From: Phoronis australis
Lineage: Eukaryota > Phoronida > Phoronidae
Direction of reading: 5' to 3'
Assembly: GCA_002633005.1 (NCBI GenBank)
Contig: NMRA01000104.1
Location: forward strand, 83,009 to 147,008
DNA: 64,000 nucleotides
Part shown: positions 26,601 through 36,223 of the stretch, piece after piece
Position numbering within the stretch: position 1 is the stretch's first letter
How the letters are laid out: each line of letters opens with the position of its first letter
The notes under the pieces: model-generated
The model's input: only the letters and a program-made list of their open reading frames with translations
Told to the model about the DNA's origin: nothing
The model's database searches: none
Translations under genes and position numbers: made by a program

Positions 26601-29600
26601 CCCACACGGATTTTACTGGAACAGCCCTAATGCGTGAACAATAGAAACGCATTCTTAAAAAAACAAACGAATATGCAATAACCACAATACTGCTTGTGTC
26701 GATATGAACAAATTTTAGAGAGAATATAATGAACAGTAGCGACACCTTTTGTTTTTATGCACAAACTTTAACTATTGAAACATTAAGACTCGCTTTTTCT
26801 TTTTATAGCTCTCAACAGATCGTGTCGTGGTACAATTTTTTCTCTTAAGAAGTACCATACACATGCTATTGATTATCTGTTGTAGGCAAGGTTAATACTA
26901 ATGAGAAAACAATTTAGATTTTTGATTAAATACACAGCCTCAGGAGCATAAACCTGTTTTGGTCAGCACATGCTGAGTTTGGAATACAATATCCAGTTCG
27001 TCTACAAAGGAAAACAAGCAAAAACACGCCACTTTTATCTAACTAACCTCTGCAAGAAAAGACTTCCTGGTGAAGAACTGCATCAAGTTCAACACATTGG
27101 GAATGTCTGGGTTGACAAGGGACCTGTTCTCCTTAATTTTTTCCACCATTTCGTCGAAACAAGGCTTGAAAACATCATACACACCCAGAGTCTCACTGTT
27201 GGCTTCGATTTCACTCGCAATGAGTTCAAAAAACTCAATCATTAGATCAGATTCTGAAAAATATAACACGTCTTAAAATACATTATATGTATTAAAATGC
27301 CTATAAAAATATTTGACATATGGTGATGCAATGTGGGAGCACAAAAACAATATTGCAACAGGTAGTCACTGAACTGGATTGCAACTTGTTTTTCCTTCTG
27401 GTTGCATAAAACTTCACATGTTAACCTAAAAGGACATCTTATCAAAATTCAGGAAATGTATTGTCAAACCAAGCTACATAAAACTCTTTCGCATGTCCAA
27501 GATTATGCTCCTTTGTCAAGAATGACGCATGTGTTTGGATCTACAACAGGACATTCTGTTGTACAATGGATACCTACATGCGCCAATGAGCCAAACTTAA
27601 GCACGTGGCTACATAAGAAACACTCTAAAAAACATTTTTCTTCGAAAAAAATCATTATTTTGGATATAGACGTGTGAGCTTAAATAAGCGCATAATTATT
27701 TTGTAAAGGAGACTCTAATAATAGAAATACTCATTGCATAAAATTTGAGCTGTGTGACAGAGAGAATTCTTCATTTGAGCTTATCACAAAAATGTCAAGC
27801 TTTGCTATTATTAATAGGTACCTGAGGAGTGGCACTCTTGGAAAAATATATCCAAGAACTGGGAAGAGAGTGTTTGACCAGGGTAGATGTCAGGGTTCTG
27901 AAGTGCAGTCTGGGCATTGCTGACTAAAATTTTCTTAAACCTCGAGACATGTTCCTGAACATCATCCTAAAACACAAATTAACAAGTCATTTTCAAATCT
28001 TTCCTGTCAACTATGAATTACCATAGTTTGCAACAGCTTATTATTTTTAATGACTTAATCCTATTAAAATGACTTCAATTTCAGGCCTCATAAGTGAGAC
28101 CCACAGTATTTATAGCAGGGGCCCACCCAAAAGCAACCCAGGAGTGAGGCCCCCTATAGTAATAATTGAATTGCTTGCCTAAGTCATTTTAATAAGAATG
28201 ACATTCAAAATAACTAGCCATCTGTTGAAATGACAATATCTACCTCCAACATGACCAATATGAAAAGTACATTGCTGTATCCTATATGAATTATATAAGC
28301 GGTCATTCGTGTTCCAATTCAACTTAGAGAGACATTACGGTCAAGAAATTTAGGAATCAAACCTAGAATACCTGCAGTCACAGCCTAACACTCTGCTGAC
28401 AGAGATGAATCCCACTTAATAAATGGCAGAGTATTTGGCAAAGACATCGGCCTTGATTTCAGCAAGATTCTCGTGAGAATTGGCAATTTGTAATAAAATG
28501 TAAAAATCATACAAAACTGTGGATTTTGTCGTTTACAACCTAGATAAAGCTAATAATTTCAAGAAGTCTACATCATCCAGTACTAATCCCAAAAATGCAT
28601 TTTTTGGCTGCAAAACTGACAATGTCCCTTAATGTTAATAAGCCATAATGGGTTACATTTTCGTGTTATTACCCAATGTACATCTGGCTTTAAGTGCTGT
28701 TGCACTACGTATTACTTGAAATTTTCAGTTGTTGTTGTCCGACCTCTAGGTCAGAAGAAAGGAATCTTCTCACCACTGAGGTTATGAGTAAAAAAAGGCA
28801 TGGTAGATAAGGATATCAGCATAAAAAATTGGTAAAATTGTACCAGTGACAATAAAAAATAGCTAGATTGAAGATTTTAAAATCGATTAATAAGCAGGGC
28901 ACAAAAGGCTTTACACATCCTTATTTACTACGACAGGGTGGCACTGGTCAGATGTAGCGGTTCCTAATTTTGAGAACCAGTTTCATCCACCAAATAACAG
29001 GCCCATAATACAGATATTGCCTGGTTCTTAAAATCAGGAACTGCTATATCCGACCAGTTCCCAACAGAGTAACACCTTACAAAAGCTCTAGCATGCCAAG
29101 ACAATCCAAAATAAAGAGAAGTGTTTACCTTAACCTGTGAACACCTGATATAGCATTGATACAAGTAGAAGAGTACTTTATCTTCAACCACTGCACTGGC
29201 CTCTCGTTTATTGAAGGCTGATGTGTGGGTTGTAATAACCATGGATAAGGGATTACCCAGCATTAGTCTTTCAAACAGGGCCTGTAGGGAAACTAAAGGA
29301 GTTAGCACAGAGGCAAGTAATTGAGTCATAGAATGCAATACCTTTAAAGTACACAAACAAGAGCAGTGGAAACTGCTGAAATGCATCCATGATTACACTG
29401 CAAATGGTATGATTCTAGGGGTGTTCATTAGAAAGAAACAAAATTGTCACTAGGGGGCACCAAAGTAACCGGATCCATCAACGTCAGTCATGCTGTTGTC
29501 AATAGAAAACATCTGCAGTTTTCTTAAAAGTCCTTTGAGCAGCTAGACAGAGAGGCCAAATCAAAAAATAACCTAGATGGGACAGAAAATGTTTTAACTG

Positions 29601-32600
29601 TTTGAAAATAGAAATGTGTTGTCATCTCCCAAACAGAAGCTAACAAATTTCATAAAAGTCTGTAAAGAAACTATGAATACACAGAGAAATGTGTAAAAAA
29701 TAAAATAGCCACTAGGAGGCACAGCGGTAGTCAGAGCTTCCAGGCAGTCATCATCCACATCTACAGAAGAACACAATCCAAATTTCAAAATAATCCTGCA
29801 AGGGATTATTAAAGGAGATACATCTACAAATGCAGAGCAGAGCAGTAGCTGGATCCATCAAAAATTCATTTGTCGTCTGTCATTTGTTGTAACATTCAGA
29901 GGAAAACACTAGCCAATATTTCACAAAGATCCTACAAGGGCTTAAGGAGATACAGCCATGCACACAAGAAAACAAAATTGCCAATAGGGTGCACCACTAT
30001 AATCAGGGGTCATCTGATTCAGAAAATCAATATCTACCAATTTTCATAATGGTCCTTTAAGCACTTTGGTAAATAGGACTAAAAATACTAAAAAAGGCAC
30101 CAAAGTGTAACAGAATGTGTCAAATCTGTACGAAAATATGAAAATGGAAAGGCAACATTGTCTCATCAATAGAAACGTACAAGACAAATTTCATGGCCAA
30201 AAATGATAATGGGAGGCACTGCAGTAGTCTGCGCCATTCAAAAATCATTATCAGTGGTCTCTTCCCAGTATGAAAACATTTGTCAATTTTCATAATCATG
30301 TTCACAGCGTTTTGGCCAATAGAGGGGCGAACAACAAAAACAGACTAAAAAATAATGAAACTTCTACAAGGTGATGTGCATTACGTCAAATCCATCTGAA
30401 AGCAAAAAAGTTGTCATCACCTTATCAATGGAAATCTATTGGCCAAGTTTTATTAAAATCTGTTCAGGAATTACAAAGAGAGACAGAGCTCTGTCCTATC
30501 AGTTACTTGCTCCAGATTGTCATGGTTTACAGCCATGTTCACAAACCATTTGAAGGTTGGTATGACAGAGCTCTGGTCTATCACTTACCTGTTCTAGATT
30601 GTCATGGTCTATCCAGTCCTGATCATTGCTTGCTTCATGAAGCTCTTTTAAATAAACACATTTTGGCGGACGTCCTGCCAAACTACTTGGTTCTACAATA
30701 CATATTTCCAGTAAAACAAGTGTATTTGATTAAGTTCAATAAAAATGTGAAAAATCGCGAAGTGTTCCCACTATACTCAAAAGCGGTTGTGCTTGCGGCA
30801 TCCTTAAACAAAATTTAATAACTGTTCAGTGGAATACATTTCATATTTGCAATTGTCTACCCCATAATCATGATAACTAATGAAGTGTTTTAATGCAGAC
30901 ACAGGAATTACCTTCCACAATTATTATTCAGGCAAACTTCGCAAGTCACATTTAGAAATCTGGAGTGTTCAAGAACACTAAACTTGTTCAGTAAGTCGGT
31001 CCAGTCCATTTTGCAGACTGTCAGGGGTGATCAGAATACTTGTCCATTTAGCAGATTCCTATCAAATCACATACTGTACCTCTGTCAAGGGTGATCAGGA
31101 ACACTTGTTCAATAAGCTGATTCAGATCAAGCTTTTCCAATGCTTTGGCAGAAATTTCATCGTCTATACCTAGCAAAAAAGTTACTCGTTTTTTTATGCT
31201 ACACATACTATAAAATCCAGGGCCTTTTAAACAAAATAATGCATTTTCTGGAAACATTTACAAAGGCAATGATCCATGACCTGATATTCAGAAATAAAGC
31301 CATAGCGTTTGGAAGTCAGGCCAATGGTTCTGCCAAACATCTATTGCTACAATACTATTAAAACCAATAAAACAATGACTGCCTAAAACCACTGCATTAA
31401 ATTATTGAACAAATAAAATCAAAAAGCATATTTTGCAACATTTAAAATGAATATTGTCGACTTTTAATTGAAATAACGTGTTCCTTGGGAAAATTAAAAA
31501 ATGCAACTCTCCCAAATATAAGGCCATGGCGAGGAAATAGACCACTTACTGATACAAATCTGGTCTCCACTCATTATTAAGTGACACCTTGGCTTGGAAA
31601 GACCTGACAATGCAATATCACTTAAGACCATGCACAGTGCATAAAATGACCCACCGTGTCATTATCGATTTACTACACCTGGTCTCAAATAATAGCAAAC
31701 AGTTTCCCAGCTCCAGAAATGTCTCGTAAATTGAGTAGGGATCAAGATGAATTTTGCACAGTAAGTGCATAGCAGTTTTTATTAGTATTAAATTGAAAAC
31801 ACGACAATATCTCCATGATTTACTGTAAAGTATGTCTTTGATAAGGCCAAAAAGATCAAAGCTCTGTATCCTGACTCATTCACTAGACTAAAAAAATGTC
31901 TGACAGCAACAATTTCAGTCAAGGCTTCATTTTTTGAAAAGCTGCACAAAGACATGTAAACTATGGTGAGCATTGGTTGAAACAATCCTGATTTGACAAG
32001 CAATGAGTAAAAAACAAATTCAACGTCATATTTGCTCCTCTCAGGTGATTTTCTCTTTTCAAATGTTAGGATCTAAAAAGACACTGCAACACCGACTTGA
32101 CATTGGAAAAAAAACAGACACCTGAACTAATTATGATTTTTTGGCCAAATAGAAATTAAAAAAAAACATAAAATAGTACCTTCAACATTCACAATGGAAA
32201 AAAATCTGTCAAGGTAGAGACAGGTAAATACAGTTACTAGAGTGAGGTCATTTCCCGAGGACGGAGGGCAACTTAGTAGATATGTCAGAGTAATATCAGT
32301 TCTGTAGATTTTCAATAATATAGCGAAAAAAGCCAAGCAGTACAGTGTTATGTTTCAGTCAAAATACTGCAAAGGTGAGACAGTATGTTTCTCTGCTTAA
32401 AGTCTGCAGTAAACAAACAGTCAAATCACTCAGAGACAATTTGTATATTTGAAAGCATTTTGATCCAATTTATCACAAAAAAATTGTCTAGATTATAATA
32501 CACTTCAACTTCCATTCAAAACTCCATTGTGTTCAATTTGGGATAACACAAACTGCTTGAAGGAATAAATAATAATGACAATATTCAGCTCAATATATGA

Positions 32601-32867
32601 CTCAAAGATCAAAAAATGTGGAGGAAGCATACCTGTGTTTTCACAGTGGTCACAAGTAAAGAAAGATAATGGTGATATGATTCAATGAGCTTTTACGTAG
32701 TCCATCCATATGTCATGCATCATTTATGAATGACGTTTATTAACCAGGAAATTTTATTTACAGTTACCATGTTTATCGATGCCTTTCTGAGTTGTGACAG
32801 CAAATGCTTGTGCCTCAGTTACTGATGAAAACAAAGCAGCAAATGGATTCTCTGCCAACTCGTCCAT
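14651..32867 (-). CDS. UBE4A: Ubiquitin conjugation factor E4 A (U-box E3/E4 ligase), complete
   Basis: Seventeen exons join without a frame break: 32867-32768, 31169-31080, 30692-30589, 29281-29129, 27966-27822, 27253-27048, 26046-25743, 24780-24559, 24318-24061, 23290-23034, 22109-21943, 20611-20419, 19181-19068, 17264-17013, 16142-15891, 15391-15234, 14795-14651. Total 3120 nt, 1039 aa; vertebrate UBE4A is about 1066 aa. Landmarks in order: N-terminal [107 protein letters not shown], and a C-terminal U-box ([47 protein letters not shown]). The U-box recruits E2 enzymes and extends ubiquitin chains; the central part is the Ufd2-type core. The match is to UBE4A, not UBE4B. Every junction has GT donor and AG acceptor. 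A 5' non-coding exon must exist, because an acceptor sits 11 nt upstream of the ATG. Confidence 0.97.
16213..16405 (-). mobile_element. CAGGGCTTGGAAT-family MITE, reversed and truncated copy
   Basis: In reverse complement this carries the family body: TGATAGAAATATTTTTTGTG, the AATTTAACTG block, AATAAAAAG and a run of AGAGGAAA-type purine motifs ending AATCCTCTTAAAAGAG. Its left terminus is missing. It lies in the UBE4A intron between exons 17264-17013 and 16142-15891. Confidence 0.7.
16454..16501 (+). mobile_element. 48-bp derivative of the CAGGGCTTGGAAT-family MITE
   Basis: The left ~30 bp of the family (CAGGCTTGGAATGACCAATG then ACAAAAAAGAGG) run directly into the right terminus (AAAATTCCAATCCCTG). 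This is what an internal deletion down to the two ends would leave. Confidence 0.65.
19929..20163 (+). mobile_element. CAGGGCTTGGAAT-family MITE, full-length copy
   Basis: Begins CAGGGCTTTGAATGACCAAT and ends GAGGAAAATTCCAAGCCCTG; the termini are inverted over ~13 bp. The body is 235 bp, A-rich, with repeated AAGAGGAAA motifs. It is intronic in UBE4A. Confidence 0.85.
23545..23927. repeat. 36-bp minisatellite, about ten units
   Basis: Units of the form ATAGTGAGCAAACCATAATG + GCTTGATCACTATTAT repeat every 36 bp (for example at 23701, 23737, 23773). Each contains a palindrome, CACTAT(T)ATATAGTG. Two variant units (CAAATCAGGATGTCCTAATC...) occur near the middle (about 23654) and at the end (about 23889), a hint of higher-order duplication. 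It lies in the UBE4A intron between exons 24318-24061 and 23290-23034; the open frames over it are by-products of the repeat. Confidence 0.95.
25038..25290. mobile_element. Foldback element with ~70-bp near-perfect inverted arms
   Basis: The left arm 25073-25143 (ACTTCATTAAAGACACGACT ... TTAACTTCGTAATTTC) and right arm 25189-25257 are reverse complements with few mismatches around a ~45-bp loop. Weaker inverted similarity (AGTTCGCT) extends outward on both sides. It sits in a UBE4A intron on the edge of no exon, so it is probably a short foldback transposon. Confidence 0.8.
26445..26629. mobile_element. AGGGCTGTTCCAG-family element, internally deleted copy
   Basis: The right end (CCCTCCCACACGGATTTTAC then TGGAACAGCCCT) matches the right end of the element at 13354-13932. 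The left end keeps only GAGGGCTG. ACCACCCAT-type motifs remain inside. Intronic in UBE4A, upstream (on the minus strand) of exon 26046-25743. Confidence 0.65.
28950..29060. mobile_element. Hairpin element with GGTTCCTAATTTTGAGAACC arms
   Basis: GGTTCCTAATTTTGAGAACC near 28960 faces CTGGTTCTTAAAATCAGGAA near 29019. It is about 110 bp, intronic, just beyond exon 29281-29129 of UBE4A. It may be a diverged member of the group at 2424 and 34480. Confidence 0.5.
29430..30340. repeat. Degenerate ~170-bp repeat family, locus 2
   Basis: At least four degenerate units in tandem in a UBE4A intron. Each carries a block like CACTAGGGGGCACC (29452), CCACTAGGAGGCAC (29709) or CCAATAGGGTGCACC (29980), a segment with GTCATC...GT(C)AATAGAAA, and a segment like CAATTTTCATAA(A/T)(G)TC. 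Same family as 5500, 36640 and 61380. Confidence 0.7.
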
Positions 32868-32878
32868 CACTAATACAT
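32768..32878 (-). promoter_or_regulatory. UBE4A: UBE4A first coding exon with a two-codon upstream ORF
   Basis: The exon starts at 32878, after a GTTTTTGCAG acceptor, with ATG-TAT-TAG, then TG, then the real start ATG-GAC-GAG at 32867. The mini-ORF (Met-Tyr-stop) therefore occupies the first nine bases of the exon. The real start is chosen because [13 protein letters not shown] matches the UBE4A N-terminus and the upstream ATG stops at once. Confidence 0.6.
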
Positions 32879-33050
32879 CTGCAAAAACAAGTCATGCTGT
32901 GAACAAATATAGCATGTTCACAATGGATACAAATTCAGTTATGTTTATTACAGATATTTCCTGTTATGATGTATTTGTATAGTTTACAGAGATATTACAA
33001 ACCATACAAGCATTAGAATACCGTATGTCAATAAACACTAGGACCCACAA

Positions 33051-33331
33051 CAGGGCTTGGAATGACCCATGACAAAAAAGAGGAAAATTTTCTAGGTGAT
33101 GTACCGTTCTACAAATAAATAGGGTTATATGAAAGAGATATTTTTGTGTTGTAAAATTTAACTGCAAGAAAATTTTTTTTAATGCATGAATAAAGTCAAA
33201 ATAATGATAAAAAGGGATGAAACAGGGAAAACTGTTAATCAAATAAGAGGAAATCAAAACCAAAAAAGAGGAAATGGAAACCAAAAAAAAAACCAGAAGA
33301 TCCTTTTAAAAGAAGAAAATGCCAAACCCTG
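33051..33331 (+). mobile_element. CAGGGCTTGGAAT-family MITE, full-length copy upstream of UBE4A
   Basis: Begins CAGGGCTTGGAATGACCCAT and ends AAATGCCAAACCCTG (281 bp), with the A-rich AAGAGGAAA-motif body. Outside it, CTAGGACCCA on the left and its reverse complement on the right form a further inverted repeat, so it may sit inside an older palindrome or carry extended termini. Confidence 0.8.
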
Positions 33332-33360
33332 CCAAAATTGGGTCCTAGTTAAACATAATA

Positions 33361-33620
33361 ATGATGTCATGTGCTCCCTGGTGCGAGCAGTGTTAAAATG
33401 GCCGGTTACCGATTTGGGAACCTAACGAAGGACTGTTCGAAAAAAGTTTGACGGTAGTATTGATCGAGCTGGGAAGAGTTAAAGACAGTAACGGTCTTCT
33501 GAGGTGTCCCTCTATATGTAAAAGGTACTTATAGCAACATGACTTGAACGGTTTAATCAGTGTGAGGCATAATTTGCTGAAAAGCTTCCAGTATATGGCG
33601 ACCCTATGGGATGTCCACTG
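33361..33620 (+). repeat. Dispersed ~260-bp repeat, copy 1
   Basis: Matches 62541-62790 along its length. Shared blocks include AAAATGGCC(G/A)GTT, GAGCTGG(G/A)AAGAGTTAAAGAC, AAAAGGTACT(T/A)ATAGCAACA and TCAGTGTGAGGC. No reading frame is conserved between the copies. Confidence 0.75.
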
Positions 33621-34479
33621 TCTCTAGTACTGCCAGTACTGGTTCAGTTGAGAGTCGAGACCCTACGGTCTAGGCCTAATAATTTGCAGAAAATGTTCCA
33701 CTCCAACATACAGACTGGATAAGGATGTGACGTCGTCTACCACATACACTCTCATCAGCCGCTCTCCATTATACCATAATATACGGTTTATAAGCGTTAT
33801 GAAGAGCGGCTGATTAAAGGCGTCTGTGTCGACAGTTTATTGTGGTTCTGATTCTCACGACATAACTTGTCATAACTTGTCCTGCGATCTGCCACCTGGT
33901 CAAGGAAATACCCAGAAAATAAAGCAAAACGGGCAAGTATTATTTCTTGACGCACTAGACCAAAGCAAAATGAATCGAATACTGGGTTAATACATCAATT
34001 AAAAACTATCAAATAAATGACTTACTGATTCATAAACTATGAAATATAAAACATGATTTACGAAGTATTGAAGTGCATTGCTCTTCTGCGCTGGAGATAA
34101 ATTAAAAGTGCAGTCTCCCTCTAGTGTTGGTATTAGTAATTATACGGAAGTACACGTCAATCTTGTATGTTTTTGCTTATCTTGCTTGTTTGCCACAGTT
34201 TTTACCATTGATTTGTGTACTGGTAATGTCAGTTTGTGCCACATTCTGTGTGACTGATAGTGTGATGTTTTATGTAGTTATGTTGAAGTGGTTGTGTAGT
34301 TAGCATCGGAGAACTCCGGTTCGACTACCCACCATAGCATAGTCTATAGACAGTTGCGTTTGGACGTAGACCGCATGTGACTCGTCCACATGCACAACTC
34401 GGAGTCTGACTGTGATAGAGTCAGAGTTGGGCTGTTTCTGTGCTGTCTCTGTCTTGTTTGACTGAGTTTGGCACACACA

Positions 34480-34605
34480 GTCAATAGTCGCATACAGGGA
34501 TCCCAGATTTTGAGAACTAGTAGTAGTATGACTATGATGCCCGTTAATCAATGGATAAAACTGGTTTATCAAAATGTGGGACCCCTATAATTGACTATTA
34601 TCTTG
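34480..34605. mobile_element. Short hairpin element with ~40-bp arms
   Basis: TCAATAGTC...AGGGATCCCAGATTTTGA on the left faces the reverse complement of TAATAGTC...AGGGGTCCCACATTTTGA on the right. About 125 bp. Shares its arm core with the element near 2424. Confidence 0.65.
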
Positions 34606-36223
34606 ATTTTTGTAGAATGTCAACAGTATTCAGCAGGTATTGAATACATGTTGACAACGTAAGAGTCGAGTGTCCAAACTCAACCAAATTGTTCGACTGA
34701 GATGCAATTGCCACTTGACAAGTGACTTTTAGCACGGGAATTTATCTCGGTCTTTTAAAACAAACCTATCATACTGTGTAATATTGGAAATGAATGTCGT
34801 CTAGCCATGCGTTCTGAATGAAATCAACCAGAACTCTCACTATTTTCACAGTGCCTCTGCGTGATGTGGTTGTCGATTGCTTACTACCTTGTGATTGCAG
34901 CTCATCCTTCAGTCAGGATCATTCATTGGTCAAATATCGCAGTCGATGAATGATCCCTATCGTAGGGTAGCTAACTACTAGCATGCATGTGTCGCACAGT
35001 GGTGAGATTGAGAACGTAGTGAAACTTCCAGCTGATTCCATTTAGAATTGATTGTGAACACTTGTATTCCCTTTATTACTTACATATAGTGTATGAGAGG
35101 TATGTTCTAAAAAGATTGAGACGAGGTCCCAGTGATTTAGAGGGGCTTTACTGTCACTGCTGGAACCGCATATTCACAACACTGAAGCCTTTTCCACTGG
35201 TCAGCAAGTCGATATAAAAATATATATTCCTGTCCATAAAACTACTGTGGTCAAAGAAATGGAAAGTGGATGGGGGGTATCTAACCCAGACCATGCATAA
35301 AAGTCGAGTGTCCAAACCTTTTGACTAAGACTAAAAGGCCCACGGTTAAGCATAATTTGTGGCCCATTGGCAAGCAATTTAGAGATGCTTCTTTGGACTA
35401 CATCACATTTGGATCAAGAAATTCACAACTCATGTAGGCTTTGGCATATCCTAGTCAATCCTGTAGGCTGGACATTTTTTTCAAATTGTGCTGAAACCTA
35501 GCTAAATTATTAAAGTCAGATTACTATATGTACCCTTTGAGTGTACAGCTTATCTCCTTTGGATGCAGTTTTCAAATCCTTCCAGCTCGTACAAATGCTC
35601 ATGCACTCAACATTTTCTTAATATTTCTTTGTTCAGTCAACGAAATTGTGAGCTGAGCCATTGCTATTGTGATTACGTCACAGCGCAAGTTTTTAATCAT
35701 ATCAAGGTTGATCTCCATGACCTCATAATTGGAGTGAGCCAATCACTAGCACACTACACTGGTGATTCGCCAAGAGCTCGCTACAATAGTCCTCAAAACT
35801 TGGCCGCCAGGGTTGCTACTCTCATACTTGGGCAAAATACCATTTGTCAATCATTTTATTAATGAATGAAGAGACTTGTGTACTGGCATTACTACAACAG
35901 TTTCCAAAATACGTTTTGGATTCATCTTGTGCCAGAAATTTTCTTTGCATCCTCACAGTTGAATAACTGCCAATTTGAAAAGCCTTGGAGCAAATTTTCA
36001 AATTAGCCGGCGACCAATGTTTATCAAATTTTTGTCAAAACCAATTTAGTTTGACCAAAATAATATAAAAATTCAGTGTAGTGGATGAAATGAATAGAAA
36101 CACAATTCCAGTTGTTATTAATGGGCATAAAATCCTAATTTGAATCATATGATGTTCAGGTTTAAGCACATTTCTTATTGTTTTTCTTCTCATTTTCAAA
36201 ACATTTTTGCAGGTAACCACAAA

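Larger units (their letters stand above)
32879..36212. other. Divergent (head-to-head) region between UBE4A and GOSR2
   Basis: Holds the non-coding first exons and promoters of both genes, which could not be placed. Seen here: a full MITE (33051-33331), a repeat homologous to 62541-62790 (33361-33620), a hairpin with 11-bp perfect arms (ATCAGCCGCTC at 33753-33763, its reverse complement at 33804-33814), and a hairpin element (34480-34605). No TATA box or coding exon was identified. Confidence 0.45.

Noticed and set aside
33753-33814. 62-bp hairpin as a possible bacterial-type terminator or small RNA gene
   Set aside because: The perfect part of the stem is only 11 bp, with no pol III signals; a remnant of an inverted-repeat element is likelier.
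34290-34340. tRNA-like stretch with GGTTCGACTAC
   Set aside because: It resembles a B-box, but no A-box at the right distance and no foldable acceptor or anticodon arm were found.
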